DNA of 64,000 bases. It comes from an uncultured Nocardioides sp. Lineage in GTDB: Bacteria > Actinomycetota > Actinomycetes > Propionibacteriales > Nocardioidaceae. The position numbers and the translations under genes are program-made. Numbering within the stretch: the stretch's first letter is position 1; every line of letters starts with the position of its first letter. The stretch covers positions 645,854 to 709,853 of the forward strand of contig NZ_CANKZF010000003.1 of NCBI RefSeq assembly GCF_947488515.1, given 5' to 3'. Positions 1 through 9,177 of this stretch are shown here, in pieces. The notes under the pieces were generated by a model, which was not told the DNA's origin, made no database searches, and worked only from the letters and a program-made list of their open reading frames with translations.

Positions 1-363
1 GGCCGAGTAGCCGCGGGTGCGCAGGATCGGGACGAGACCCCACAGCAGCAGGTCACGCAGCGGCAGGGCGATGGCGACCCACCACGGGATGATGTCGCGC
101 ATGAAGAGGCCGAGGACCACGGCCAGGATGTAGAGCCGGTCGGCCACCGGGTCGAGGATCTCGCCCAGCTTGGAGTACTGGTTGAGCCGTCGCGCGAGCC
201 ACCCGTCGAGGAAGTCGGTGAAACCGGCGACCATCAGCACCACGAGTGCGATCGCGTCGGCCTCCGGTCCGAGCACCAACCACAGGAAGAGGGGCACGCC
301 GGCGAGCCGCACCACACTGATGATGTTGGGCACGGTCCAGACGCGAGAGGCTTCCTCGGACAC
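1..363 (-). CDS. CDP-alcohol phosphatidyltransferase, C-terminus outside the window
   Basis: Integral membrane enzyme that transfers a phosphatidyl group from CDP-diacylglycerol to an alcohol, such as glycerol-3-phosphate. Only the first 121 codons are present; the gene runs off the left edge. The family signature D-G-x2-A-R-x8-G-x3-D-x3-D is complete: D53, G54, A57, R58, G67, D71, D75. Hydrophobic segments flank it. The GTG start at 361-363 directly precedes a typical soluble N-terminus (SEEASRVWTVPN). It lies 20 bp after the upstream CNNM gene, so it is probably the last gene of that operon. A PgsA-type phosphatidylglycerophosphate synthase is likely, but a cardiolipin or inositol-phosphate synthase cannot be excluded from the fragment. 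Confidence 0.85.
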   Translation of the reverse strand, partial: MSEEASRVWTVPNIISVVRLAGVPLFLWLVLGPEADAIALVVLMVAGFTDFLDGWLARRLNQYSKLGEILDPVADRLYILAVVLGLFMRDIIPWWVAIALPLRDLLLWGLVPILRTRGYSA

Positions 364-383
364 GGTCAGACCCTATCCAGCGC

Positions 384-1448
384 TCAGTACGCCTCGACGC
401 CGGACACGTCGTGGTGCGCAGCATCGCGGATCTCGCCGACGAGCTCCTCGAGCACGTCCTCGAGCGTGACCAGCCCGATCACGCTCCCGTCGCGCTCCAC
501 GACCCGCGCCATGTGGGCTCCCTTGACCTGGAGGCTCTCCAGCGCGTCGTGGAGCAGGTCGCCGGGGTGGACCGAGGCGAAGGGGCGGATCCACTTGTCC
601 TCGATCACGCGCGAGCGCTTGTCGTCCTCGGACTCGAGGGCGTCCTTGATGTGGAGGTAGCCCAGCAGGGTGCCGTCGTCGCCGGCGACGGGGAAGCGGC
701 TGAAGCCGGTGGCCGCGCACACCGCCTCGACGTCGGCGACCGTGGAGCCGGGCGCCACCGTGGCCAGGGTGGCGGGAGCCATGACGATCGAGGCGACCGA
801 CTTCTCGGTGAAGCCGAGCGCGCCGGCGAGCCGGTCGTACTCGTCGGCCTCGATGAGGCCCTCACCGCGCGACTCCTCGACGAGGGCGGCGACCTCCTCC
901 CGGGTGAAGCTCGAGTGCACCTCGTCCTTGGGCTCGATGCGCAGGAGGCGGAGCACCCCGTTGGCGGCCATGTTCATGGCGCCGATCAGCGGGCGCAGCA
1001 CGGTGACGATCACCATCATGGGCGGGCTGAGGACCATGGCCGCCCGGTCGGCGCCGGCGAGCGCGATGTTCTTGGGCACCATCTCGCCGAGGACGACGTG
1101 CAGGTAGACCACGACCGACATCGCGACCACGAACGACACCGGGTGCAGCAGGTCGTCGGGCATCCGGGCGGCGTGGAACACCGGCTCCAGGAGGTGGGCG
1201 ACCGCGGGCTCGCCGATGGCACCGAGCCCCAGCGAGCACACGGTGATGCCGAGCTGGGCGCCGGCCATCACGAGCGAGACGTTCTCCATGGCCCGCAGGG
1301 TGGTGCGGGCGGCGCGGGAGCCCTCCTGCGCCTTCGGCTCGATCTGGCTGCGGCGCGCGGCGAGCAGCGCGAACTCCGCGCCCACGAAGAAGGCGTTGAA
1401 GGCGAGCAGGACGACGGCCAGGGCGACGCCGAAGAGGTCACTGTTCAT
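384..1448 (-). CDS. CNNM/CBS-domain membrane protein (hemolysin C family), short form
   Basis: A 354-aa membrane protein of the CNNM (DUF21) family, related to divalent-cation exporters and so-called hemolysins. The N-terminal part (about residues 1-190) has the DUF21 transmembrane bundle with the typical FFVGAEFALL first helix. A CBS pair follows at about residues 210-335. The protein ends soon after the second CBS domain, so the C-terminal CorC_HlyC domain of its upstream paralogue is missing. Its ATG lies inside the end of that paralogue (11-bp overlap), which implies translational coupling. Magnesium or cobalt transport is inferred from the family only. Confidence 0.85.
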   Translation of the reverse strand: MNSDLFGVALAVVLLAFNAFFVGAEFALLAARRSQIEPKAQEGSRAARTTLRAMENVSLVMAGAQLGITVCSLGLGAIGEPAVAHLLEPVFHAARMPDDLLHPVSFVVAMSVVVYLHVVLGEMVPKNIALAGADRAAMVLSPPMMVIVTVLRPLIGAMNMAANGVLRLLRIEPKDEVHSSFTREEVAALVEESRGEGLIEADEYDRLAGALGFTEKSVASIVMAPATLATVAPGSTVADVEAVCAATGFSRFPVAGDDGTLLGYLHIKDALESEDDKRSRVIEDKWIRPFASVHPGDLLHDALESLQVKGAHMARVVERDGSVIGLVTLEDVLEELVGEIRDAAHHDVSGVEAY

Positions 1449-2796
1449 GGTCGACCTCCCCCACCAGGACGAGGTCGAGGCGGTCGATGCGCAGGCCGTC
1501 CATCCGCTGGACCGTCAGGGTCACGAGGCGCTCGCGCACCTCGTTGGGGTCGCTGCGGTCGGGCACCGGCAGCTCGACGCGGTCACCCGGCTCGGGGATC
1601 TTGCCCAGCTCGCGCATGACGAGGCCGGCGACGGTGTCGTAGTCGTCGTGGTCGGGCAGCTCGATGTCGGTGACGTCCTCCACCTCGTCGGGCCGCAGGA
1701 GCCCCGAGAGGGTCCACGTCCCGTCGCGGCGCTGGCGGATGCGCGCCCCGAGCCGGTCGTGCTCGTCGGAGATGTCGCCGACGATCTCCTCGACGACGTC
1801 CTCGAGCGTCACGATGCCCGCGTGGCCGCCGTACTCGTCGAGCACGATGGCCATCTGGAAGCCGTCCTGGCGCAGCAGCGCCATCAGCGGGTCGAGCCGG
1901 AGGCTGTCGGGCACGACGACGGGCCTGACCATGACGTGCTTGATGCGGGTCGTGGCCCGCTCGTGCACGGGCACGGCGACCGCGTGCTTGACGTGCACCG
2001 TGCCGACGACGGTGTCCTCGGCGTCGAGGACGGGGAAGCGGGAGTGGCCGGTCTGGCGCGCGAGGTCGATGACGGCGGAGACCCGGTCGCCGTCCTCGAC
2101 GGTGGTCGTCCGCACGCGGGGGGTCATGATCTCCCCGGCCGTGCGGGTGCCGAACTCGACCGAGCGCTCGACGAGCTCGGCGGTGTCGGCGTCGAGGGTG
2201 CCCTGGACGGCCGACCGCTGCACGAGCGAGGCGAGCTCCTGCGAGCTCCGGGCGGAGCGGAGCTCCTCCTGCGGCTCGATGCCGAGGCGGCGGACGATCG
2301 CGTTGGCCGACCCGTTGAGCGCCCGGATGGGGCCGCGCGTGAGGGCGGTGAAGCCGCGCATGAAGCCCTGGGTGCTGCGGGCGGTCTGGAGCGGCCGGGC
2401 GATGGCGATGTTCTTGGGCACCATCTCGCCGAAGATCATCGTCACCACGGTGCCGAGGACCAGGCCGAGTGCGAGCGCGAGCGGCGTGACCACGCTGTCG
2501 GGCACGCCGGCCGACGCCAACGGGTCGTCGATGAGGTCGGCGATCGCCGGCTCGGCGAGGAAACCGATGGCCAGGTTGGTCACGGTGATGCCGACCTGGG
2601 CGCCGGAGAGCTGCGTCGACAGCGAGCGGAGCGCCAGCTGGACGCCACGGGCGCCCTCGTCACCAGAGGCCGCGGCGCGCTCGACGCTGGGCCGGTCGAC
2701 GGTGACCAGGGAGAACTCGGCGGCGACGAACAGGCCGCAGGCGGCCACGAGGGCCAACGACACGAGCAGGAGCAGGAGGGGGGTCACGACGCGCAC
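1438..2796 (-). CDS. CNNM/CBS/CorC-domain membrane protein (hemolysin C family), full length
   Basis: A 452-aa paralogue of the next gene and first of the three-gene run. It has a DUF21 transmembrane domain (about 1-195, first helix with FVAAEFSLV), a CBS pair (about 205-335; DEYGGHAGIVTLEDVVEEIVG closes the second) and a C-terminal CorC_HlyC domain (about 350-440). Start is GTG at 2794-2796, which puts a hydrophobic helix at the N-terminus. Tandem long/short pairs of this family are common in actinomycetes and suggest a hetero-oligomer. A role in divalent cation efflux is inferred from the family, not from residues I can test. Confidence 0.85.
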   Translation of the reverse strand: MRVVTPLLLLLVSLALVAACGLFVAAEFSLVTVDRPSVERAAASGDEGARGVQLALRSLSTQLSGAQVGITVTNLAIGFLAEPAIADLIDDPLASAGVPDSVVTPLALALGLVLGTVVTMIFGEMVPKNIAIARPLQTARSTQGFMRGFTALTRGPIRALNGSANAIVRRLGIEPQEELRSARSSQELASLVQRSAVQGTLDADTAELVERSVEFGTRTAGEIMTPRVRTTTVEDGDRVSAVIDLARQTGHSRFPVLDAEDTVVGTVHVKHAVAVPVHERATTRIKHVMVRPVVVPDSLRLDPLMALLRQDGFQMAIVLDEYGGHAGIVTLEDVVEEIVGDISDEHDRLGARIRQRRDGTWTLSGLLRPDEVEDVTDIELPDHDDYDTVAGLVMRELGKIPEPGDRVELPVPDRSDPNEVRERLVTLTVQRMDGLRIDRLDLVLVGEVDHEQ

Positions 2797-3047
2797 CAGG
2801 CGATCGGTGCGGTCGTGCTGGGACTTTGACTATCGTCCATGGCGGATGCTGCGGGTTCCTTCGTCTCGGGCTGCGGTTCGTCGCCGGGACCGGGGTTGCC
2901 GGGTCCGAGCGAGACCACAGGGTACCGGTCGGGACCATTCTCGCCCCAGTCGTCGTGTCGCTTTGGGGAGGCGGCTGGCAGCGCCCTAGTGTTGCGGCGG
3001 TACAGGGGCGAGCGACAAGGACCCTCAGGGTCTCGGCGAGGGGCAAG

Positions 3048-4571
3048 ATGCGAGCGTGGGCACAGTCGATCACGGCTGCCCTGCTCGTCGTACTCGTCGC
3101 CACCCTCGCCACGGTCACCGCGACCAGCGACACCGGTGACGCCCGCAGCCCCGGCTCGGTGCGGATGGTGCAGGGCACCCAGTCCCCCACTGCCGAGGCC
3201 GACGGGCCGACCCGTCCCAACCTGGTCTTCGTGCTCACCGACGACATGCGCGACGACGACCTCGACCACATGCCGATCACCCGGCGCCTGCTGGCCGACC
3301 AGGGCATGGAGTTCACCGACGCGATCTCGCCGCACCCGCTCTGCTGCCCGGCGCGCGCACAGCTCGCCACCGGCCAGTACGCCCAGAACAACGGCGTCCA
3401 GCACAACCGGGGCGTGCACGGCGGGTTCCAGGCGCTCGACCCGACGCAGGAGGCCAGCACCTGGTTCCGGACCAACGGCTACCGCACCGGCTTCGTCGGC
3501 AAGTTCCTCAACGGCTACGGCCCCCGCGACGTCCGCCCCGACGGCTGGACGCGCTGGGACGCGCTCACCCGGGGGGTCTACGACTACGTCGACTTCTCGA
3601 TGACCGGCGACGGGGACCCCCGCCGCTACACCGACAGCTACATCACCTCGGTGATCGAGGACCACACCAACGAGGCCGTGCGCGACTTCGCCCGCAGCGG
3701 CGACCCGTTCGTCATCTACGCGTGGCACCTCGCTCCGCACTACCGGATCAGCCCCGAGGGCGGTCGTGGCCTGCCCCCCGCCGAGCCGCAGGACGAGCAC
3801 CTGTTCCTGGACGAGCGCCCGTCGGCCTTCGACGACCCCGCGTTCAACGAGGAGGACGTGTCCGACCAGCCCGCCTACCTGCGCCGGCGCACCCCGGTCT
3901 CGCCCGACGAGGTCGCCGCCGAGAACACCGCCCGGCTGCAGACGCTGCAGTCCGTGGACCGTGCGGTCGGGTCCCTGGTCGAGACGCTCGACGACGAGGG
4001 CGTGCTCGACGACACCTACATCGTCTTCACCTCCGACAACGGCTATTCCCTCGGCGAGCACCGCTTCGTCGGCAAGGACGTGCTCACCGACGAGGCGCTG
4101 CAGGTCCCGCTCCTGGTGCGGGGCCCGGACGTGGTCGCCGGCGCCACGTCGCAGCTGCCGGTGACGCTGGTCGACCTGCCCGTCACCTTCGCGGCGCTGA
4201 CCGGGGTCACCCCGCAGTGGCAGGTGGACGGCACGTCCCTGGCCCCGACGCTGCGCGGCGAGGACCAGCCGTTCCGCGACACCACCCTCATCCAGACCGG
4301 CCGCACCCTCGGCGACGGCTGGTCGCACCGCGGGGTGCGCACCGATCGATACCTCTACGGCACCGACGGCGTCGACACCTTCCTCTACGACCGGCTCCTC
4401 GACCCCGACGAGATGGTCAACCTCGTCGACGCCCCGGCCTACGCGGGAGTCCGGTCCACCTTGGAGCAGCGCCGTCGCGAGCTGGTCGACTGCGCGGGCT
4501 GGACCTGCAACCAGCAGTTCGGCCCCGTCCCCGAGCCAGTGACGACCGCGGCCCGCGAACCGTCGCCGTGA
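3048..4571 (+). CDS. Secreted sulfatase (type I, formylglycine-dependent)
   Basis: A 507-aa enzyme predicted to hydrolyse sulfate esters outside the membrane. I chose the ATG at 3048 over the longer frame from 2826 because it begins a clear signal sequence (MRAWAQ, then a hydrophobic stretch to about residue 25). The sulfatase core starts with RPNLVFVLTDDMRDDD, where D65 and D66 are the expected metal ligands. The C-x-P-x-R motif is C99-C100-P101-A102-R103, so C99 is the residue converted to formylglycine. Later motifs (TSDNGYSLGEH and GKDVLTDEALQVPLLVRGP) match arylsulfatase and N-acetylglucosamine-6-sulfatase relatives. The stop is 4 bp before the next gene, a permease, suggesting joint transcription. 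Substrate unknown. Confidence 0.88.
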   Translation: MRAWAQSITAALLVVLVATLATVTATSDTGDARSPGSVRMVQGTQSPTAEADGPTRPNLVFVLTDDMRDDDLDHMPITRRLLADQGMEFTDAISPHPLCCPARAQLATGQYAQNNGVQHNRGVHGGFQALDPTQEASTWFRTNGYRTGFVGKFLNGYGPRDVRPDGWTRWDALTRGVYDYVDFSMTGDGDPRRYTDSYITSVIEDHTNEAVRDFARSGDPFVIYAWHLAPHYRISPEGGRGLPPAEPQDEHLFLDERPSAFDDPAFNEEDVSDQPAYLRRRTPVSPDEVAAENTARLQTLQSVDRAVGSLVETLDDEGVLDDTYIVFTSDNGYSLGEHRFVGKDVLTDEALQVPLLVRGPDVVAGATSQLPVTLVDLPVTFAALTGVTPQWQVDGTSLAPTLRGEDQPFRDTTLIQTGRTLGDGWSHRGVRTDRYLYGTDGVDTFLYDRLLDPDEMVNLVDAPAYAGVRSTLEQRRRELVDCAGWTCNQQFGPVPEPVTTAAREPSP

Positions 4572-4575
4572 CGCC

Positions 4576-5661
4576 GTGAGCGAGGCCCTGCACCCCGTCC
4601 TGTCGCAGGTGCTGCCGGTCGCGGTCTTCCTGCTCGCGATCACGGTGACAGCCGAGGTCGCTCAGCTGGCCGGCGTCTTCGACGTGGCCGCCCACGCCCT
4701 CGCCCGACGCGCCCGCCACCGGGTGGTGCTGCTGTGGCTGACGTTCGCCGCGCTGGCCGTGGCCTGCACGATCGTGCTGAGCCTCGACACCACCGCCGTG
4801 CTGCTCACGCCCGTCGGCCTCGCGATCGCGAGCCAGACCGGCGTCGCGCCACTCCCCTTCGCGCTCACGACGCTCTGGATCGCCAACACCGGCTCGCTGC
4901 TGCTGCCGGTGTCCAACCTGACCAACCTCCTGGCCGTGCACCGGTTCGAGGACCTCGGCGCGGGCCACGGCGACTACGTGCGTACGGCAGCTGCCCCGGC
5001 CCTCACTGCCGTGGTGGTCACGCTCGTCCTGATCGCCGTCCTGCAGCGGCGCGCGCTGCGCGGGACGTACGCCGTCGAACCGCCGGCCGAGCCGCACGAC
5101 CGCGTCCTGCTCGTCATCGCCTCTGCCGTGTGCCTCGCCATCGGGCCGCTGTTCGCCGTCGGCGTCGAGCCGGCCGTCGTGGCCGTGGGGTCGGCGCTCG
5201 TCCTGCTGGCGGCCCTGCTGTGGCGCGCGCCCGGCCTGGTGCGCGACGTGCGGCCGCCCTGGCTGATGGCCGGTGGCTTCGTCGTCGTCGCCGGACTGCT
5301 CCGCCTCGCCCAGGGCGAGGGGCTCCTCGACTGGCTCGCGCCCGCCGTCGGCACCGGCGTGCGGACGATCGACCTGCTGCACCTGTCGGCGGCCTCGGCG
5401 GTCGGCGCCAACCTGGTCAACAACCTCCCCGCCTACCTCCTCGTCGAGCCGGCGGCGGCCGACGACGTACGCCGCCTCATGGCGACGCTGGTCGGCGTGA
5501 ACACCGGTGCGCTGGTCACGCCCTGGGCCTCGCTCGCCACGCTCCTGTGGCTGCAGCGCTGCCGATCGGCCGGGCTGCGGATCCCGCTCCTGAAGCTCGC
5601 GGGGTGGGGGGCCATCTGCGCCACCCTCTGCGTCGCCGCCGCGACCCTCGCCATCCGCTGA
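4576..5661 (+). CDS. ArsB/NhaD-like ion or anion permease
   Basis: A 361-aa polytopic membrane protein with about ten hydrophobic segments. The motif LSLDTTAVLLTPVG near residues 69-81 and the second GANLVNNLPAYLLVEP repeat are typical of the ArsB/CitT ion-transporter superfamily; D71 is the conserved acidic residue of the first half. It is somewhat shorter than usual ArsB proteins. GTG start at 4576, four bases after the sulfatase stop. No arsR or arsC gene is nearby, so arsenite export is not supported by context. Transport of sulfate or another anion released by the sulfatase is possible but is only inference. Confidence 0.75.
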   Translation: MSEALHPVLSQVLPVAVFLLAITVTAEVAQLAGVFDVAAHALARRARHRVVLLWLTFAALAVACTIVLSLDTTAVLLTPVGLAIASQTGVAPLPFALTTLWIANTGSLLLPVSNLTNLLAVHRFEDLGAGHGDYVRTAAAPALTAVVVTLVLIAVLQRRALRGTYAVEPPAEPHDRVLLVIASAVCLAIGPLFAVGVEPAVVAVGSALVLLAALLWRAPGLVRDVRPPWLMAGGFVVVAGLLRLAQGEGLLDWLAPAVGTGVRTIDLLHLSAASAVGANLVNNLPAYLLVEPAAADDVRRLMATLVGVNTGALVTPWASLATLLWLQRCRSAGLRIPLLKLAGWGAICATLCVAAATLAIR

Positions 5662-5685
5662 CGCCCGTCCCACCCGCCAACGCAG

Positions 5686-5717
5686 CAGCGGCGCGGCCCC
5701 GGAGGGCCACGCCGCTG
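5686..5717 (+). terminator. Rho-independent terminator after the permease
   Basis: CAGCGGCG pairs with CGCCGCTG, one mismatch follows, then GGCCC pairs with GGGCC around a CGGA loop. The hairpin lies 24 bp after the permease stop, with a short T-rich tail further down. It could serve the convergent PLD gene as well. Confidence 0.6.
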
Positions 5718-5904
5718 TTCTGCGCGTTTTCGAGCTTCCCACTGCCTCTGGGGGGATCCGTGTCTCGGCGGGAGGTCGGGACACGGGAGCAGTGAGGGGC
5801 CCGGCGGAACGCGGCCGCCTACATCCTCAGCGCCGATGCCGTCTCGGGTGTTACGGGTTCGTCGGACAATTTCCCGAGCTGGTTCGGAACGACCGCGCCG
5901 ACCC

Positions 5905-7368
5905 TCAGTCGGCCTCCCAGTAGGGGCCCTTGCGGTAGGGGTCTCGCTCGATCGTCGTGACCGGCCGGCGGACGGTCCTCCAGACCGTGCGAGGGGTGCC
6001 GTCCTCGTCGCGCACCGTCCGGGCGACGCGGAAGTTGACGTACGTCGTGGTGTAGGCGTTGCGCGAGTTGCGCTTGCTGCGCCACTGGTAGTTGAAGTTC
6101 TTGACGTACTTCCGGGTCAGCTTCTTGCCGCGGATCGACATCCACAGCTCGTCGTTGCCCGGGCTCAGGCTCGCCCAGTTGGCGGAGCCCGTGACCACCA
6201 TGTTCGTGTCGGGGGTGCCGTTGTACGTGCCCTGGATCGCGACGTACTTCTGGTGGCTGTAGTAGCTCAGGATCAGGTCGTCCTTGCCGTCCTTGTTGAG
6301 GTCGTAGTCGTCGTCGGGGTTGAAGTCCAGACCGGTCGAGCGGAGCGGGATCCGCCCGCGCGGCGTCGGAGCGCCGACGACGCGCTTGGTGTGGTAGCCG
6401 ATCAGGCCGTACATCACGCGCACCTTGCACCCCTCGATCCACTTCTGCCGGATCGCAGCGGCCAGGTAGTCGCCGCGCCTGCCACGCATGGTGTGCATCG
6501 ACACCGCGATGCGGCTCCGCTTCTGCCCGCCCGCACCGTCGGGAGTCAGGCACTGGACCTTGCCGAGCAGGTCGAGCACGAGGTCGTTCTTCGGGCCGGA
6601 CGGCTTGGGCCAGGCCCAGACCGTGTGCTTGTCGACGGAGTCGTCGCACGCGACGCCGTTGGCCGGGGTGCCGCAGAAGAACTGCGGCGGCTGGCGGGTG
6701 TCGTGGTCCTTGCGCATGTCGTTGAAGAGCCGGACGAACTGGCGGAACAGCTCGTGATCGCCCGACGTGAAGTAGAGGTCGTTCCACTGGTGCTTGTCGG
6801 CGTTGAGCATCAGGTTGGCCGACCCCACGGCCAGCACGTCCTTCGACCTGCCGGCCCGGGAGAACGAGTAGAACTTGGTGTGCATGTTGTTGTACTGGTT
6901 CTGCTTGCTGCGGCACCCGGCCGTGCACCGGTAGATGAAGCTCGAGCGGTAGCGCTTCGCCCCGATCTCCCTGCGGACCGCACGCATCGCCTTGGTGTAC
7001 TGGTGGTCGTTGAGGATCATCTGCACCTTCACTCCGCGACGGTGCGCAGCGATGAGCGCCTTCGCGACCGGCATCCGGTCGAACGAGTAGACCGCGATCC
7101 GGATCGTCGAACCCCGCGGCGTGTGCTTGATCGTGTCGATGACCTTGCGCTCGATGCGGAACCAGCCCTGCTTGCGGCGGGGATCGTTGAAGAACGGGCC
7201 CTGCGGTGCCTTCCACCGCTCGCGAGCGGACGGCGCCGCCTGCGCGGCCCCCATGGCCGGGGCGACCGTCGGAGCCACCCCACCGACAGGGACCGCCGCT
7301 GCGGGAACCGCGGCCAGTGGGGCGCCCAGGACCAGGCACAGGGCGAACAGGACCAACAACCTCGGCAC
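5905..7368 (-). CDS. Secreted phospholipase-D-like protein with a calcium-loop insertion
   Basis: A 487-aa secreted protein of the PLD superfamily. GTG start at 7366-7368 begins a signal peptide (hydrophobic to about residue 30, then Ala/Pro-rich). First half-site: H163-T-K165 followed by GSAN at 182-185. Second half-site: H372-Q-K374 followed by GSANW at 394-398. Neither HxK is followed by the aspartate of a canonical HKD motif, so activity is not assured. Just before the second site D356-x-N358-x-D360-G-x2-D364 resembles an EF-hand or dockerin calcium loop. The upstream gene on the same strand is a paralogue with one complete HKD motif. Substrate may be lipid, nucleic acid or a wall polymer. 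Confidence 0.75.
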   Translation of the reverse strand: MPRLLVLFALCLVLGAPLAAVPAAAVPVGGVAPTVAPAMGAAQAAPSARERWKAPQGPFFNDPRRKQGWFRIERKVIDTIKHTPRGSTIRIAVYSFDRMPVAKALIAAHRRGVKVQMILNDHQYTKAMRAVRREIGAKRYRSSFIYRCTAGCRSKQNQYNNMHTKFYSFSRAGRSKDVLAVGSANLMLNADKHQWNDLYFTSGDHELFRQFVRLFNDMRKDHDTRQPPQFFCGTPANGVACDDSVDKHTVWAWPKPSGPKNDLVLDLLGKVQCLTPDGAGGQKRSRIAVSMHTMRGRRGDYLAAAIRQKWIEGCKVRVMYGLIGYHTKRVVGAPTPRGRIPLRSTGLDFNPDDDYDLNKDGKDDLILSYYSHQKYVAIQGTYNGTPDTNMVVTGSANWASLSPGNDELWMSIRGKKLTRKYVKNFNYQWRSKRNSRNAYTTTYVNFRVARTVRDEDGTPRTVWRTVRRPVTTIERDPYRKGPYWEAD

Positions 7369-7562
7369 GAACTCGCCTTCCCGACCGCCACCGTCGGTGG
7401 CGTCGTCACGCTCGGGCCCCGACGCGCGGATCCGCTGTCACGGGCGCGGGCAGGACATGTCGACCGGACCTGCGGCGTCCGCTGGTCCGGTCCCGTCCAT
7501 GGGGTGACGACTCCCGAGCCGACAAAGTTGTCGGCCCGGGCGTCTGGTTGGCGAGACGAGGC

Positions 7563-8891
7563 TCACATCCCGGGCGCGGTCGGCTCCATCGACCTGGAGT
7601 GGTCGGCCCAGACGGAGTCGAAGTGCGCGCCGTAGGCGTCGTGGATGGCTGCTCGCGGGATCATCACGACGAGCTCGTCGTTGAGCAGCGACACGTCGGA
7701 CCAGTTCTCCGAGCCTGTCCACACCGCCCGGGTGGCCGATCCGTCCCAGGTGCCGTCGACCGACATCCACTTCTCGTGGACGAAGTGCTCCCACCCGGAG
7801 GTCTCGAACCCCGTCGCCACGTTGCCGTCGACATCGAGCGAGGCGCTCCGGACGCGGACGCCGGCCGCGAGCAGGATCTCGACGACGTCCGGTCCCGCGG
7901 CGCTGACCAGGGCCTGGACCCGGCACCCCTGGGCACGCAGTCCCGCGACCCGCCGGGCCAGGTCGGCCCCACGGGCGCCGCGCCAGCCGTACATGCTGAT
8001 GCGGAGCACGGTCCGCCCGGCGACGCCGCTCCCGGGGAGCGCCCGGCAGTCGACCCGCGCCAGGCGCTGGGCGACGGGGTCGTCGTCCGCGTCCGCGGGC
8101 CGTCCGGACGAGATGCTCGTCGTCACGTCGCCGTGGGTGACGTCGACCGCCGGCGCCGCGACCAGGCGGTCCGCCGCCAGCTCGGCGAAGACCCCGCTGT
8201 AGTCGTCGTACAGCTGCGGGCTCCCGGTGAAGGTCACCAGGTCGTTCCAGTGCACGCCCGCGGCGTAGCCGGTGAGGTTGGCCGATCCCAGCATCACGAC
8301 GTCGGACGCGTCGTCCGCCCCATCGCCTGCTCCGGAGAACAGGTAGACCTTCATGTGCTGGTTGCCGCGGCCGCCGAGCCGGCAGCTGGCGTGGCACACC
8401 TTGACGAAGCTGGGCTCCGCGCCCGTCCGGCCCGGCGCGTCACAGGCGCCGAGGCTCGAGTCCGGGGCCGTGCCCAGCAGCCGCTGCAGGCGCCGGACGG
8501 GTGGCGAGACGAAGTTGTCGTTGAGGACGACCTGGACGGTGACCTGGCGGCGGGTGCACGCCCGGCGGAGCGCGTCGGCGATGTCGGGGCGGTCGAAGCT
8601 GTAGGCCGCCATGCGGATCGTGCCGTGGTCCGGCGTGGCGTCGATGGCCTCCAGCACGTGGTCGGCGATCCGGTCGCGGGCGGCCAGGCCGCCGGTCGGG
8701 TCGTTGAACAGCACGCTCGCCGCCGGGGCGGGGACGACCTCGGCAGCCGCCGCGCCGCTCAGGCGTACGCCGCCACCCGCGTGCTGGGCCGAGCCCGTCG
8801 ACACTCCCCCGGACGCCGCGCCGAGGACCGGGGTGGCGACCGCTGCCGCGACGCCGAGGACCACCGTTCCCACCAGCAGATTGGTACGCAT
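7563..8891 (-). CDS. Secreted phospholipase-D-like protein (HKD)
   Basis: A 442-aa paralogue of the gene that follows it. ATG at 8889-8891 is chosen because it opens a clean signal sequence (MRTNLLVGTVVLGVAAAVATPVLGA); the frame continues upstream without such a feature. First half-site: H179-M-K181, then GSANLTG at 202-208. Second half-site: H372-E-K374-x4-D379, a full HKD motif, then GSENW. Several cysteine pairs suggest disulfides in an exported protein. About 195 bp separate it from the next gene, so the two may be transcribed independently. An exported phosphodiesterase is likely; the substrate cannot be told. Confidence 0.78.
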   Translation of the reverse strand: MRTNLLVGTVVLGVAAAVATPVLGAASGGVSTGSAQHAGGGVRLSGAAAAEVVPAPAASVLFNDPTGGLAARDRIADHVLEAIDATPDHGTIRMAAYSFDRPDIADALRRACTRRQVTVQVVLNDNFVSPPVRRLQRLLGTAPDSSLGACDAPGRTGAEPSFVKVCHASCRLGGRGNQHMKVYLFSGAGDGADDASDVVMLGSANLTGYAAGVHWNDLVTFTGSPQLYDDYSGVFAELAADRLVAAPAVDVTHGDVTTSISSGRPADADDDPVAQRLARVDCRALPGSGVAGRTVLRISMYGWRGARGADLARRVAGLRAQGCRVQALVSAAGPDVVEILLAAGVRVRSASLDVDGNVATGFETSGWEHFVHEKWMSVDGTWDGSATRAVWTGSENWSDVSLLNDELVVMIPRAAIHDAYGAHFDSVWADHSRSMEPTAPGM

Positions 8892-9111
8892 CCCGACCAC
8901 CCGATCCCGTTGACGGGGGCTTCCTGCCCCGTGGATCGACAGTCCCGCCGAGGACGTTCCCCGGGCACGGGCCTGCGGTCTCGCCCGCCGCGGGAAGGTT
9001 CGGACGCACCCGGGTGGGCAGTCTCGGTCGGCGACCCCCGGTCGGCCGCGCGGGGTCCCCGGGTCCCGAGGTGCCGGTGCGGACCGGGACTCCCGGCTCA
9101 GGGCATCGGGA

Positions 9112-9145
9112 ACGACGGCGGGCCCGGGCACGCGCCCGCCGTCGT
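9112..9145 (-). terminator. Strong hairpin downstream of the DUF2231-like gene
   Basis: A perfect 12-bp inverted repeat (ACGACGGCGGGC with GCCCGCCGTCGT) around a 10-nt loop, 33 bp beyond the stop of the 9178-9720 gene. There is no clear T tract, which is usual for actinomycete terminators. Confidence 0.6.
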
Positions 9146-9177
9146 GGTCGTGCGGGGCCGGTCAGCCCCGTGCGGGT

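Noticed and set aside
411..2829. Long plus-strand ORFs (402 and 537 aa) opposite the CNNM genes
   Set aside because: They are antisense frames of well-supported CNNM genes, with His/Asp/Arg-rich text and no domain. Such shadows are common in high-GC DNA, and the same reasoning removes the long antisense frames over the helicase, RecN, DUF4239 and AfsR-like genes.
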